Shown here: one piece after another, positions 11,420 through 21,978 of the stretch
Numbering within the stretch: position 1 is the first letter of the stretch
How the letters are laid out: each line of letters begins with the position of its first letter
NCBI GenBank assembly: GCA_029204225.1
Contig: CM055108.1
Coordinates: 11,319,782-11,383,781, forward strand
Length of the DNA: 64,000 nt
Direction of reading: 5' to 3'
Source of the DNA: Diphasiastrum complanatum
Lineage: Eukaryota; Streptophyta; Lycopodiopsida; Lycopodiales; Lycopodiaceae
The notes under the pieces: generated by a model
Told to the model about the DNA's origin: nothing
The model's input: only the letters and a program-made list of their open reading frames with translations
The model's database searches: none
Position numbers and translations under genes: made by a program

Positions 11420-12910
11420 GGTGGTTAAGTACATGTCAATGCTCTATGGGTTCTAATTTCAATATGACCTAGCGGGTAAACGCTTGACAGCCGTCATAGG
11501 GATATCATAGCCATAAATCCGCAAAAGAAAGATTAGGAGTTGTCCAGAGATCAAACCAAAAGTAGATTGATATCAAATTTTATCATAGCAAGCAAGCGGT
11601 TAGTGAGCACTTGATATTTTATTTGTGGTTTAAAGTTTCTTGATTTGAATTCTGGACTACCCACGTTAAAGCAAAAGATATTTTAACAAGAAATTCAATT
11701 TTTGATTTGCATGCTAATCTTCTTTGTTCATTGTTCTTTGAGGACTATAAAATGAGTTAGCAATCTCTTGCAAACTAATTATTATCCACTTCATGACACC
11801 ATGTGGGAATTAGGCAGTAGACAATAACTTGAAAACTTAAACAATACTAATCTCAGGATTATAAAGAATTTCAGGGAAATTTAGCATGTATAATATACAT
11901 AGACATTATCTTGTAGTCATGAATTAACTGAAATTTATGTTGAAGTAGTCAGTGAAGGAACTTTCTTTGACAAGAGATCATAGAAAATTCTAAACATGTT
12001 ATATAATTCTTAATGACAGAAATATTGCCACTTACTTTTGTACACTTTTCGTGCCCGTACAAACATAGTATATGATTTGATAGAATATAAATACTTCATT
12101 CTTCAGTTGCATATTTTGGTTCTTGCAATATAGCTTAGTGTTATTGCAGTTGTTCAATTATGCATTTTCAGTTTCTGGTTTAATTCAAGCACTGGTTTTA
12201 ATTCCCTGGTATAGGATCCATATACCTTCTCGCAGATGGCCATAGGATACGGACGTATATATGTACCTCCGTCCATATATGAATTTTGGCAACTATGATG
12301 AACAACCAGTTTGGCCACCTTTTGGAACCAGCTTTTTTGCAATTGAAGTTTGCTCTTGTGCATTCGTTATCTTAGAGATTCTTGTTGAACTTTTTTGACT
12401 GGAACAAGTTTTTGAATTGTTCTGCATCAGATGTCTTCCAGAATCCCAAAATTTGGCATAATGCAACAGAGCTCAGAGCTCAAGGAGCTGTTTAATTAGG
12501 TCAGCTACTAACACCTCTGGGTTAAAAACGGATACAATCAATATAACCTTTCAGGAATCTAAGACTGTCTCTCTTACCACATCTGTTACATAAAGATTCA
12601 AAATTTAGTAGTTATTTGGACATGCCACAAAGGTCAGTGGTTGGATCCATAATACACGAACCTCTAAATGACTAGACAGGCAACTCGTTAACGGCTATAA
12701 GCTGGTGTTCGCAGCGATCATATTTGTTCACAAACAACCATTTGTCCAGCTGAGCACATAGTCTAGTTTCAGAACGGTAATTTTCACACAATGCACATGC
12801 AATGTAGTTTGGATTGTGCTGCAACGAAAAACGCCAGAAAAAAAAACGAACCCAAATCGCATATTACTTAACACAGACTGTTTGAAGCAGCAGAGGAAAG
12901 GAAGCAAAAT
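11420..12910. other. no gene recognised (possible RCC1 intron)
   Basis: Unique AT-rich sequence lying downstream, on the minus strand, of the RCC1 exon 1. I looked for the next RCC1 exon (typically encoding CHCVALD and WGRNE..QLGHG motifs) and did not find it. The stretch may be intron 1 or simply intergenic. Confidence 0.4.
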
Positions 12911-12918
12911 ATGAGTAC

Positions 12919-13120
12919 CACTTCCCGCAGCTACGAAGGAGATGGGCACTCCACAAAGGGGCTTGAGGCGCGTGGGCAAACTCAACACTGCTGCAGTGGC
13001 CTCCGCTTGCCTGCGCCCAATGCTATCCCAAGCGGTGCCACCACAGAAGAGAAGCTCCCCGCCCTCTTCAGCCGACTCCTCGGGGGGGCCCGCCGCAACC
13101 TGTCCCGCTGCACCTGCCAT
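12919..13120 (-). CDS. RCC1-repeat protein, exon 1 (partial gene)
   Basis: Exon 1 of a plant RCC1-domain (RCC2/UVR8-like) beta-propeller protein. Such proteins are usually guanine-nucleotide-exchange-like or photoreceptor-like scaffolds; the exact role cannot be told here. The start ATG (13120) sits in a strong context (GAAGCCATGGCA). The first 20 residues are Ala/Glu-rich and unstructured. Then ELLFCGGTAWDSIGRR and LPTRLKPLCGVPISFVAAGS match the start of the plant RCC1 family, where the next residues are normally A/S then CHCVALD. The exon ends AGT G|GTACTC, a phase-1 donor that would let the next exon complete an Ala/Gly codon. The frame continues open past the donor but loses all similarity. 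Later exons were not found in the window. It could be a real gene with a very long first intron or a truncated copy. Confidence 0.72.
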
Positions 13121-13323
13121 GGCTTCGCTGCCACAAACAACAACAACAACAACAACAAAAACAGAAAGACAGACACCCTGAAACACCTGAGGATCGCGAT
13201 GGATGGACGGATCGATCGAGAAAAAGCAAGCCTAAAACTTCTCAATACAACAACAACAAAAGAATACGAAAAGAAAAAGAAAGAGAAAGAGAGAGAGAGA
13301 GAGATTTTTCCCGCCCTATATAA
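13121..13323 (-). promoter_or_regulatory. TATA box and CT-rich 5' leader of the RCC1 gene
   Basis: On the minus strand TTATATA (13317-13323) is followed by GGGCGGG and a CT-rich initiator/leader (13265-13305). After that come TTG repeats (GTTGTTGTTG) and the start codon at 13120. TATA-to-ATG distance is about 200 bp. CT-rich leaders are common at plant core promoters. Confidence 0.6.
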
Positions 13324-13399
13324 GCCAAGTCTATTTATTATTGTGTGGCATTCATTATTATGGTCGTAGTGTGTAGTATGAAATGGAGTGGATAAAGGA

Positions 13400-13735
13400 T
13401 TCTTTTGATTACTTAGCTTTGATCTTACCTGGCAACAATCAAGTACAAGCAGGTGAGAGCTTATCTTGGTCGATCACTCGGGTGGAGCTAAGTGTGTAGT
13501 AGGGAGATGCAATAGTCAACATGGATCGATCAGACTAGTGCATGGTTTTTCGGTGGCTTTGATACCAACTGTTATGACCACATTGAGGATTAGGGGAACC
13601 GGCCTAGCACCGCACCCCTTATCTGAAAGTTGTGAGCATGAGCATGCTTCCATTGGGTTAACGATGAGTTTGAGGCTTGCAAGAGGCTTTGGTAGTCAGC
13701 TCAAGCTCACATTTAGCTCAACCCCAAGCTGATAT
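13400..13735 (-). mobile_element. possible LTR end with primer-binding site
   Basis: On the minus strand GGTCATAACA is followed after one base by TTGGTATCAAAGCC (about 13557-13571), a copia-type LTR end plus primer-binding site. The LTR would extend to higher coordinates but its other end was not found. No coding region follows on the lower side. Confidence 0.4.
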
Positions 13736-16680
13736 GGTGGAATGATCAAGATGGAGACATAATAGGACCTTACTTTTTAGCTTGGATGCACTAGAAAGAT
13801 CCCGACGATAATCTCAAAGAGTTGCAAAATGCAACCTTTTTTTTTTGGCTTCCAACATGCACAACAAAGTTGATCTTCCAAATCGCCTATTTTTGTTATT
13901 AGTGCAAAATGCATCACTTACACAAATGAACAATGTTTGGCAAAGCCTAACCTAAGAGCCAAGCCCTAAGTATATCATTGAAGGAACATGCGGGATTTAA
14001 GCCTCCAGTAACATGGCAAGAATTTCCCTATTACCCCACTCAACCCTATGTCATAGGGCCTTACTTATTTTATTTATTTTTTAGTTCAAATGAGTCATGG
14101 TTGTTGTTGAATAATATTGTTGATTTAACATTCCACCTTATTGATATTATGTGTGAAAATGACTAAATTAATGAGAAGAAGCATGAAGTTTATGTATGAT
14201 TACTTTCAAGAGAGTGACACCACCATAAATCAATCACTATGAACGATCCTCTGCTTCCTGCTACTCTGGAGTCTGGGGCTCTGCATTCTGATTTGATGTA
14301 TGTCCTCGATCTCCCTCTAGTTGAACTTCTTTAGTAAACCATGAGCCATGGGAACAGCTCCAAGTGAAGTCTTGTGACATATGTTAGAAAGAGACCTCAA
14401 AAGGCAAGAGAATTTGGTGGAAGGTCAACCCACCATTTTAGGAGCAAAGAAGCTACTACAAGATCATTCATAGCCATAAGAAGACTTTCAAAAGTTGATT
14501 TGATTGGTTTCAAGTATTTCTTTTGTTGTGTGGTCAATCAATTTTTGTCCTCGAGTCTTGCTCGATTTTAGCCTAAAAAGCCATTATTTCTATCCCAAGT
14601 AAGCATGCTAGAAAATAAGCATGTTACATTATGACAATCTATGTCCATCTTTGCCTCGTGAATAGTTTTAAACTTGATAATTTATATTTTAGAAAGCAAT
14701 GTTGGAATTCATACTTGTCAACGTTTTGTCGAGTTACTCATTTTGGCTTTTGCCAAATAGAAGCATTTATTCATTTATATACATTGTCTACCGATAGCTC
14801 AGTAAGCTCGTCATGCTATGACAATCAATTTCCATCTTTAACAAGTGAATGATCTTATATGTAGTTTAGAAAATCAAAAAGTAGTGTTGGAATCTCTACT
14901 TGTCAGTGCGTTGCAAGCTAATAATTTTGGCTTGTGCCAAAAAAAAAATATGTTCACTCATATATATTGCCTAATGGGAACTCAAAAATGAAATTGAAAA
15001 ACTAAGACTTTTTCCATTCAACCCATCAAGATTATTGCAAATTTCAGCTTGATTGTCTGATCAATAGGTTATGGATAATAATGTGTTGCTAATTTTGTGC
15101 CTGGTTCTTAAAATTCAAAGAGCATCTAGGATAGAGAAACACGTTAAAGAGAATCTTTCAAGTTATGGCCTATTCAAGAAAATGCTTTCGATGTTCATCT
15201 TCATCTACCAATCTATTACTTGGCCGATAAACCTAATGTCCTTTGAGGAGTGGCTCCTCAAAAAGTATTCATCAATAACGCCATTTCTCATTTTTGCCAA
15301 TCTATTCCAATCTATGATATTGCCTTCTTCATATGGCCTTGTCTATATTATAGTTATTGTTCTTCTTATCTTACCACTTGATCAAATTAGAATTGTCCTT
15401 TCAAGGACCTGCATTGTCAACATTTCATGGGTGTCGAGCCTTGCCATGTTCCCACCAACATGGACGAAATGTTAAAGTTAGTCTTCCACCTTTGAGAACC
15501 TTTTGCAAGTCTCAATTGTGATTAGAATGAGTTTGTCCTGTAATTGCAACTATATCTTACTGTCCATCTAACATTTCTAGGCATCTAGGGACTTCATCCA
15601 ACAATTTCCATAGAATGCCAGCCTTGATAGATATTTGTGTGATCTAAGTCAATCATGAAGTGATGTATGTGCTTGCTAACAGTTTGAGGTATGTAGCAAC
15701 TTGCTAACATTCGTTTGAGGCATGTAGCAACTTGGAATCATTTGCAAGTGTTGTTGTTATCACATCCAATTTGTATGTTGTTAAGGCTCCAACTGGTTAA
15801 ATTTGCTTCAACATCATCTTTTGCTAGGTTGATTTATTTATGTTCATCATCTTTATGATATTATATTTCCTTATCTATAGCATTTCATTTTGCTACATCA
15901 AGTGCCCCGTAGCTACAGCCTTGTGCATGTCACCAAGAGTGACATGATTGTTTGCAATTGAAACAATGTAGAGAGCTACCTATCATAGGTAAGTTGTTTC
16001 AACTCATGGCTATAATAGTATGACGTTTTTCATTACGTAAAATAAATCCTCCATTGGAACTATAAGCACCAAATATGGGCCATTGAGAAAAACGATCAAT
16101 TTTGCTTACTAAAATTTTCCATCTCAAATTGAATGTTTCCAATTGAATGAGTTTGAGTGCTCTCATATCTCAATTCATCATTTTTCTACCTTCAATACAT
16201 AAACTAGAGCTAGCTAATTTTGCATACTTGCAAACAATCTCGGTGACATGGATTGTGACTTGAAATTAGTGAACATGTAGCTATCCATTACCCCCTATAC
16301 CCCCCCCCCCCTCCCTCCCTCCCCTCAAGCTTATCTGGAGAAGCTCAAAGTGACCCCCTTTGTTTTTATTTAGATGGTTTTGCTCTCAACATCCATGAAT
16401 AGTTTTGTGATCCAAAAAGGTGAGGTGATCATCTTTTCGTGTTATGTGCAATAGCAAACATATATTCAGCACTTCTTTACATGAAGCAAGCAAATCGCAT
16501 GGGAACTTTTTTTTGGAGATATGTAAATGTTGCAAGAAAGCGTACGTGAGGCTCGGGCCTTGTCCCATGAGTAAGTGTGAGGGTTTAAGTTATTAGAATT
16601 TGAGATGTAGGGTTACATGGACATTCAGGTGGCAGGTGGTTGAGTGTGGGATCTCAACACACAACCCAATGTGGTCAAAC
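13736..16680. other. no gene recognised
   Basis: AT-rich intergenic DNA. Frames such as 15071-15475 are open by chance and hydrophobic because of T-richness. A C-rich run lies at 16304-16325. The only structure found is the tandem duplication at 14620-14990, listed separately. Confidence 0.5.
14620..14990. repeat. tandem duplication, ~187 bp unit, two copies
   Basis: The first copy (about 14625-14805) and second (about 14812-14990) share the order: ATGACAATC, CCATCTTT, GTTGGAAT, TACTTGTCA, TTTTGGCTT.TGCCAAA, ATTCAYTYATATA.ATTG. Divergence is moderate. No coding content was recognised. Confidence 0.7.
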
Positions 16681-16919
16681 GACCATTTTAAGCAAAACTA
16701 TCCAATTTGGAAGTCCAAAAAGAATAACTTGCTCATGATGAAATATGCATGAAGGACTATCGTAGGGGAAGAAACATGTTCGACATTTTACATAAAGCAA
16801 TATGAAAGTGACATGAAGGCACTCCACATAATCAACATAAGCACATTCCTTGGTGTCTGCTCCAAGTGAAGCATGAAAAATATGGCAAGAAATGTATGTA
16901 TCAACCAATAAAGCACAAT

Positions 16920-18654
16920 TTGAGGCGTAGATTGCTCACAGTTTAAATGGACAAACCATAGTTGATCACCAATTTTTCACAAGGATGAAGGACCTTTGGG
17001 ACCAATTGGAAACAATGAATGAAACAAATATGGACACAATGAGTGTTGTGATGAATGCTCCATTGCCACCTTACAAGAGTCACCACAATGATGGTTCATG
17101 AAAGCAGCCAACATTTGAAGAGTTTTTTTGAAAAAAGAGATTATGTGAAGAGGTCACTCCAAGAAATCAAAGGCGAATGATAAAAGCACTTGCAGCATGG
17201 TCCAATCACCAAGGGGTAGAAGTCATGGAAATTTCAAAGGATGAGGAAATAGATCAAGTCGATCTCAGCTAACACAAGAATGTGACCATCGACAAAGTGA
17301 TCAAAGCTTTCATGAAGGATCTCACAATTAAGTCAGTGATACTAATAATGGGTCCATGTTACTATTGTGGACAAAGTGGGCATTTCGAGAATGAATGCAT
17401 AATTAAACAAGCAGCAACACATGTATGTGAAAGGGGGAGAGGTACAAATAATCATACTCAATCTCAAAATGAAAACACAACAAATTTTGCATGTAAGAAG
17501 AGTGATGGTGATAAAGTCTTGCTTTTATTAATTGATACCTTCAATAATAAGAGGGAATGGTACAAAGACTTCGGCGCATCATTGCATATTATGTCACACA
17601 AGGATAGTTCATTTACCTAAATGAAAATGACAAGCATAATTGAGTCATTTTGGGTGATTCTATACAACATTGAAGAAATTGTAAATATGAAAGTTCAATT
17701 GCTTTTGAACACAAAGGTAACATAAAGAATTGCTCCATTGATTTTAAATCTTGACAGAAATAAATAACAACTTCAAAGTGACTTTGTAATGCTAAAGAGC
17801 AGATAATAAATTATATATGCTTGAAACATCTTTGTCGCAATATGTTAATGTGGCCAATGAAAATGATCAAAGTGCATTACGCATGAGATTTTTGGGCATC
17901 TCAATTATGGAAAGCTTGAAGCAACTTCATGATTGATAGATGGTCAAAGGCATCCTTAGAACCATGGACAATACGAAGGTATATGAAGCTTGTGCACTTG
18001 GAAAGCAATCCAAACAATTAATTGTACTCATCATGCTAGAAACATCTTGGAGTGATACACATTGATATTTAGGGTCCAACACAAGCAATCTATAAAAAAC
18101 TTTATCTTAATATTTTTCATTCATTGATGACTACTCCCACAAATTATTCTTGAAACACAAGTCAAAAGGTTTCTCATACATTTTTTATGAATCTTGGTAG
18201 TATGCATAGAGTCTAATTACAATAAATTGTTATGAACTGACCATGATGGTGAGTTCAATTCCACATATCTTGATATGTATTATCATGAAACATGTAACAA
18301 ATTCCTATACATTGTAGTAGTATGGTGTTCTTGAACTAAAAAGCAAGAACCAACTCAAATGTGCATGGAGTATGCTAAAATAAAAGCTCTATTGGTTATT
18401 CATTGGTTTCAAAAACTTACAAAAAGTTTTATGTTGGTATGAGGAAGACATATAATAGTCATGATGTTGTATCTCATGAGAAAGGGGCGCATGATCTCCA
18501 TCGTGAAGATCGTGTCAGTGAGCCAATGATTATTCTTGAAGATGATGAGTATTCCATTGGTAATACTACTCTTTATCATGATGTTAATGAGGAATCTCCA
18601 CAGTCATCATCCATAGATCCATCACCATCAAGAAAGTTAGGAGAAACAACATGA
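16920..18654 (+). pseudogene. copia D gag, protease, integrase relic
   Basis: Decayed + strand copia polyprotein. Gag traces (DLWDQLETMNETN near 16990) lead to a clean CCHC knuckle CYYCGQSGHFENEC (near 17360-17400) and a protease-like WYKDFGASLHIMSH (D-F-GAS in place of D-S-GAS) near 17570. GAG-pre-integrase and integrase traces follow around 17880-18330 in shifting frames. A linker with EPMIILEDDEYSIGN and ESPQSSSIDPSPS ends near 18654. There it meets element E in the opposite orientation. No reverse transcriptase is present. Confidence 0.7.
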
Positions 18655-19680
18655 AGATTGTTAGTTTCATCCCATCAACTTTAATCTTTGGTACATTGCC
18701 TTCTTCAAAGATGACATCTCTAGAAATGAGAAATTTTCTTGTTGAAGGAATGCAAACCTTGTAAGCCTTGCTTACTTAACTATAGCCAACAAACACACCC
18801 TTCTCTGATGAAGGATCTTCTTTAGTTCTATCATCAAGAGTGATGTTGACAAAACAAGTATAGCCAAAGATCCTACAATGCTCAGCCTCCTACCATAGAC
18901 GACCTCAAAGGGAGTCTTACCATTCAAAGAAGCACTTGTCCACCTGTTACAAAAATAGTTAGCACATGTTAAAGCTTCCCCCAAAAGGACTTAGCAAGAT
19001 GAGCATGTAATCTCATTGCCTTGGCACATTCACAAAGGATTCTATTCTTCCTCTCTGCCACTCCATTCTGTTGTGGAGTCATAGGATTAGAAAACTCCCT
19101 CTTAATTCCATGTGCTACGTAAAAATCTTTGAAGTTATTTGGAATATATTCCCCTCCATTATTTGATCTCAAGCATTTGATCTTTGTATTGAATTGATTT
19201 TCCACTTCATTCTTAAACTTGACAAATGCAGCAAACGCTTCATCCTTGCTTTTAAGAAGATAGACCCAAGTATACCTACTAAAGTCATCAATGAAAGTTG
19301 CAAACATCTTTGCCCCACCGTTGCTAGTTGTACTAAAAGAATGAAGATTCGAATGCACAAGTTGAAAAACTTCTTTAGATCTAGAATAAGCAAGTCTATG
19401 AGATTTGGACAAGGCACAATGTTCACAAAATGCATTATTTGCAACAAGACTTTTAGGAAGAACAAGAACATGCTCTTTCTTTGCCATTACCTCCAAAGAT
19501 ATGAAGTTGGGATGGCCCAACCTTTTGTGCCAAACTTCTTGGTTTGTCAATTTCTCTCTAGCCATATATCCTTCATGCTTAGAGATCACACATGCATCAA
19601 GCTTGGTGTGAAGAGTTACTTGCATTCTTAGAAAATACACAAGACTAGGCTGCCAAGAATACATAGAATTGAACAAACTT
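18655..19680 (-). pseudogene. copia E integrase with dead catalytic site
   Basis: A long minus-strand frame (18969-19676) carries GAG-pre-integrase HKRLGHPN...CEHC and the integrase core. Both catalytic aspartates are changed: LVHSN (normally HSD) and LRSNNGGEY (normally SDNGGEY). The Glu motif QQNGVAERKNR is intact. The frame breaks at about 18970 and integrase continues in 18772-18984 (KTPFEVVYGRRLS). Asp to Asn needs one G-to-A change each, consistent with deamination of methylated cytosine on the other strand. RT and RNase H are missing. Confidence 0.85.
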
Positions 19681-20467
19681 GATCAACATATGATCAACAC
19701 ACTAAGATATTGATTCAACCTGTAGAACCGCATGTAAACCACACTTCTAAGAGTTTATAAACTCTATCAAGTGATAAATACAAGCTTTACAAGTGAATGA
19801 AAGAGCACACTTGGTGAATCACAAGACTAGCTTCACTAGCTAGTCAAAATTTGATGTTTAGATGTAGATCTAAGATCACTTCACATGATAATGTTCCTCA
19901 ACCTGTTAAAAACCTGAAAAGACATTTGCATAATGGTTAAAACCTTCTAGAAAATGCTCCAATCAAATTACATAAGGAGAGTTACTTACATGCTCAACAA
20001 AGTACACCAAAATTTATGCAAAATATTGTTGACAATTTGTTCACCCAAAAGAGGATCTTTCATCTAAGTGGGAGCTTCGCTCAGCCTTTTGGAGAATTAC
20101 AAAATCACTCAAAGAGTATTTGTCATCCACTTAAGGAAAATGTTCATCCATTTAAGGAGAGTGTTCCTCCACTCAAGGAGAGTGTTCATCCACAAAAGTG
20201 GAGATTGTTAACAATAGATTGAAAAGAACATTGTTAGTATTGAATATGCACAAGCCTCACAATCAACAAATGAATAGGTGTGATGATCCAATCTAAAATA
20301 GATTCTTCTTAGCCTCTAATCTTCAATATGCTTTTGATCCACAAGTTCAACTCAACAAACAAAAGTTAGTAAGATTTGATCAACAATGCAATGCATAATC
20401 ATGCTAGAACTTGATCAAACATCCAAATATTACAACAAATGAAAACCTTACTAAAAATAGTGGCCAG
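19681..20467 (-). other. copia E leader region
   Basis: The stretch between integrase and primer-binding site of E. Gag and protease are not recognisable, so they were deleted or decayed. It contains the 21-bp tandem repeat listed separately. Confidence 0.45.
20105..20192. repeat. 21-bp tandem repeat, four units
   Basis: Units of the type CCACTYAAGGAGAGTGTTCAT repeat four times with a few changes. A + strand frame reads this as a seven-residue repeat (HPLKENV, HPFKESV, PPLKESV), which is a by-product of the 21-bp period. Confidence 0.85.
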
Positions 20468-21005
20468 CCAACTATGATACCATGTGAAAAAAGTGGATCT
20501 AAGATCCCAAATGTTATGGCTAAGATCTTTGCACGACAAATTACAAAAGCTAGAAATGGCAAAGCATCCTAATGCTACCTTTGATGCACAAGAACTTGAA
20601 CAAGCATTCTAAGAACTCAAGAAAATACTCAGAAATACTGAGGGCAACCCAGCATACCAGCTCTACAACAACAGCCTACCACTTTTGAAAAGCACCTAAG
20701 ATCGTACACAAGAGCTTGAAGACAATACACACAACAATGCTCACAATGGAGGAAGAAACAATGACAATGATCTGTTGATCTCAATGAAACAATACAAAAG
20801 TTTCTTCAACCTATTTCTCCACGAAATTCAGCCTAATATAGGTGAGAGAGATGACACTCTCTCCTCTCTCTAGAACTTAGGACCCAATTATATGGCACCA
20901 GTAGCCAATTTTGGCCTATATGTTCAAATGACATGATTTTGGTGTCATTTTGAAGGTCTTGAAGTTTGAAACTTCTTCAATATGAAATATATACTAAAAT
21001 CTGTC
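20468..21005 (-). mobile_element. copia E 5' LTR and primer-binding site
   Basis: On the minus strand the LTR ends CTTTTTTCACA at 20483 and is followed by TGGTATCATAGTTGG (20468-20482), a near-consensus iMet primer-binding site. The LTR carries a GA/CT-rich stretch (20843-20875) and phrases such as TTTTGGCC. Its general style and CTTTCACA end match the LTR of element O (62516). The outer end near 21000 is not exactly resolved, since it abuts the RT of element F. Confidence 0.65.
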
Positions 21006-21468
21006 TCACACGTGTGAAAGGTCATATCCATAACTATGTGCCAAAATTACCAAATTTGGCCTAAAACTAGTCAAGAAAATGCTAACAATTTTCACAATTC
21101 TTTCAAACCAGGACCTAGGAACTTGCTTGAGCCCATAGAGAGCCTTATGCAATTTACACACTTTATGCTCTAGGCCTTGAAGGACATAACCTTCTGGTTG
21201 ATAAATATAAATATCTTCTTGAATGTATCCATTAAGGAATGTTATCTGGATGTCCATATGATGAATGTCCAGATCCTCTGCAGCAGCTATAGCCAACAAG
21301 GTTCGAATAGATTGATGCTTTAACACTAGATTGAAAGTGTCAATGTATTCTATCCTATATACTTGCTCATATGCTTTAACCACCAGTTGAGCTTTCTATT
21401 TGGATATTGATCCATCTGGCTTGAGCTTCAGTTTGAAGATCCATTTAGTGTCAATTAGTTTTGTACTG
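21006..21468 (-). pseudogene. copia F reverse transcriptase, N-terminal half
   Basis: Minus-strand RT: TKWIFKLKLKPDGS (near 21440), a stop in place of an arginine/tyrosine codon, then VVKAYEQ, YIDTFNLVLKHQSIRTLLAIAAAEDLDIH, HMDIQITFLNGYIQED (D-V-K-T-AFLNG motif) and ALYGLKQVPRSWFERI. The frame stops before the YVDD motif where the E LTR begins. The rest of F continues on the far side of the miniature LTR array. Confidence 0.8.
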
Positions 21469-21602
21469 AAATCCATAAATCATAATATGGATGGACAGAC
21501 TAGGATTCAAACCCAGGACCTCCCTCATACCAGATGGGATTACCACCGAGCTATCCACCCTGTTTGATAGTTCTCTCTAGAGTGTGGATTGATAATCCAA
21601 CA
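21469..21602 (-). repeat. TRIM LTR copy 1 (left, 3' end)
   Basis: About 134 bp. It is the most decayed copy: terminal CTAACA is replaced by CAGTACA, a 4-bp deletion removes GAGC in the tRNA-like D arm, and the B box reads GGTTTGAATCC (a CpG lost). Its start TGTTGGATTATCAATCC (21602) is preserved. Confidence 0.8.
21493..21560 (-). other. tRNA-like sequence, broken copy
   Basis: It corresponds to the 72-nt tRNA-like block of LTR 2 but has 68 nt because GAGC of the D arm is missing. The acceptor ends GGGTGGA and TCTGTCC still pair, with G-T pairs and one mismatch. It is unlikely to act as a pol III promoter as it stands. Confidence 0.7.
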
Positions 21603-21718
21603 CCTCCCCTCAAGCCACACTTGGTTCGGGTCCTAGCTGCCACCTGCCCCACAACTTGGGCCACCTAACCACGACTTTGACACCATGAACTGTTAGGTCT
21701 AACTTGGCTCTGATACCA
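21603..21718 (-). other. TRIM internal segment 1 (PBS to PPT)
   Basis: 116 bp with no open frame of note. On the minus strand it opens with TGGTATCAGAGCCAAG (primer-binding site, 21703-21718) and closes with CTTGAGGGGAGG next to LTR 1. It also contains CAGTTCATGGTGTCAAA and GGTGGCCCAAGTTGTGGGGC. Confidence 0.85.
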
Positions 21719-21862
21719 TGTTAGAAATCCATAAATCATAATATGGATGGACAAACTAGAATTCGAACCCAGGACCTCCCTCATACCGGATGGGATGCTC
21801 TACCACTGAGCTATCCGCCCTGTTTGATAGTTCTCTCTAGAGTGTGGATTGATATTCCAACA
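21719..21862 (-). repeat. TRIM LTR copy 2 (centre)
   Basis: 144 bp, TGTTGGAATATC...TTTCTAACA, flanked on both sides by internal segments so that PBS and PPT both touch it. Layout on the minus strand: about 42 bp before the tRNA-like block, the 72-nt block, then an inverted repeat ATCCATA/TATGGAT (a possible 7-bp hairpin), then the terminal CTAACA. Confidence 0.85.
21749..21820 (-). other. tRNA-like sequence in TRIM LTR 2
   Basis: 72 nt. The acceptor arm GGGCGGA pairs with TTTGTCC (with G-U pairs). TA, then D arm GCTC-AGTGGTA-GAGC pairs perfectly. The T arm is CTGGGTTCGAATTCTAG. Box A is TAGCTCAGTGG (consensus TRGCNNAGTGG) and box B GGTTCGAATTC (consensus GGTTCGANNCC, last base off). The anticodon arm is irregular: only TCCC/GGGA can pair, leaving an 11-nt loop. 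It is therefore tRNA-derived and not a functional tRNA. In + direction it would be read as nothing. Confidence 0.8.
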
Positions 21863-21978
21863 TCCCCCCTCAAGCCACACTTGGTTGGGGTCCTAGCTGT
21901 CACCTGCCCCACAACTTGGGCCACCTAACCTTGGGTTTGACACCATGAACTGTTAGGTCTAACTTGGCTCTGATACCA
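21863..21978 (-). other. TRIM internal segment 2 (PBS to PPT)
   Basis: 116 bp, same length as segment 1 and very similar. PBS TGGTATCAGAGCCAAG occupies 21963-21978; the polypurine tract GAGGGGGGA (21863-21871) abuts LTR 2. Confidence 0.85.

Noticed and set aside
12728-12918. Continuation of the RCC1 frame past 12919
   Set aside because: Similarity to RCC1 proteins ends exactly at a good GT donor and the rest has no RCC1 motif.
15071-15475. A membrane protein gene
   Set aside because: Hydrophobic only because the DNA is T-rich; no recognised motif, splice context or neighbouring exon.
21749-21820. A genuine nuclear tRNA gene
   Set aside because: Acceptor, D and T arms are present, but the anticodon arm cannot form a 5-bp stem with a 7-nt loop, the copy is embedded in an LTR in three places, and no terminator follows.
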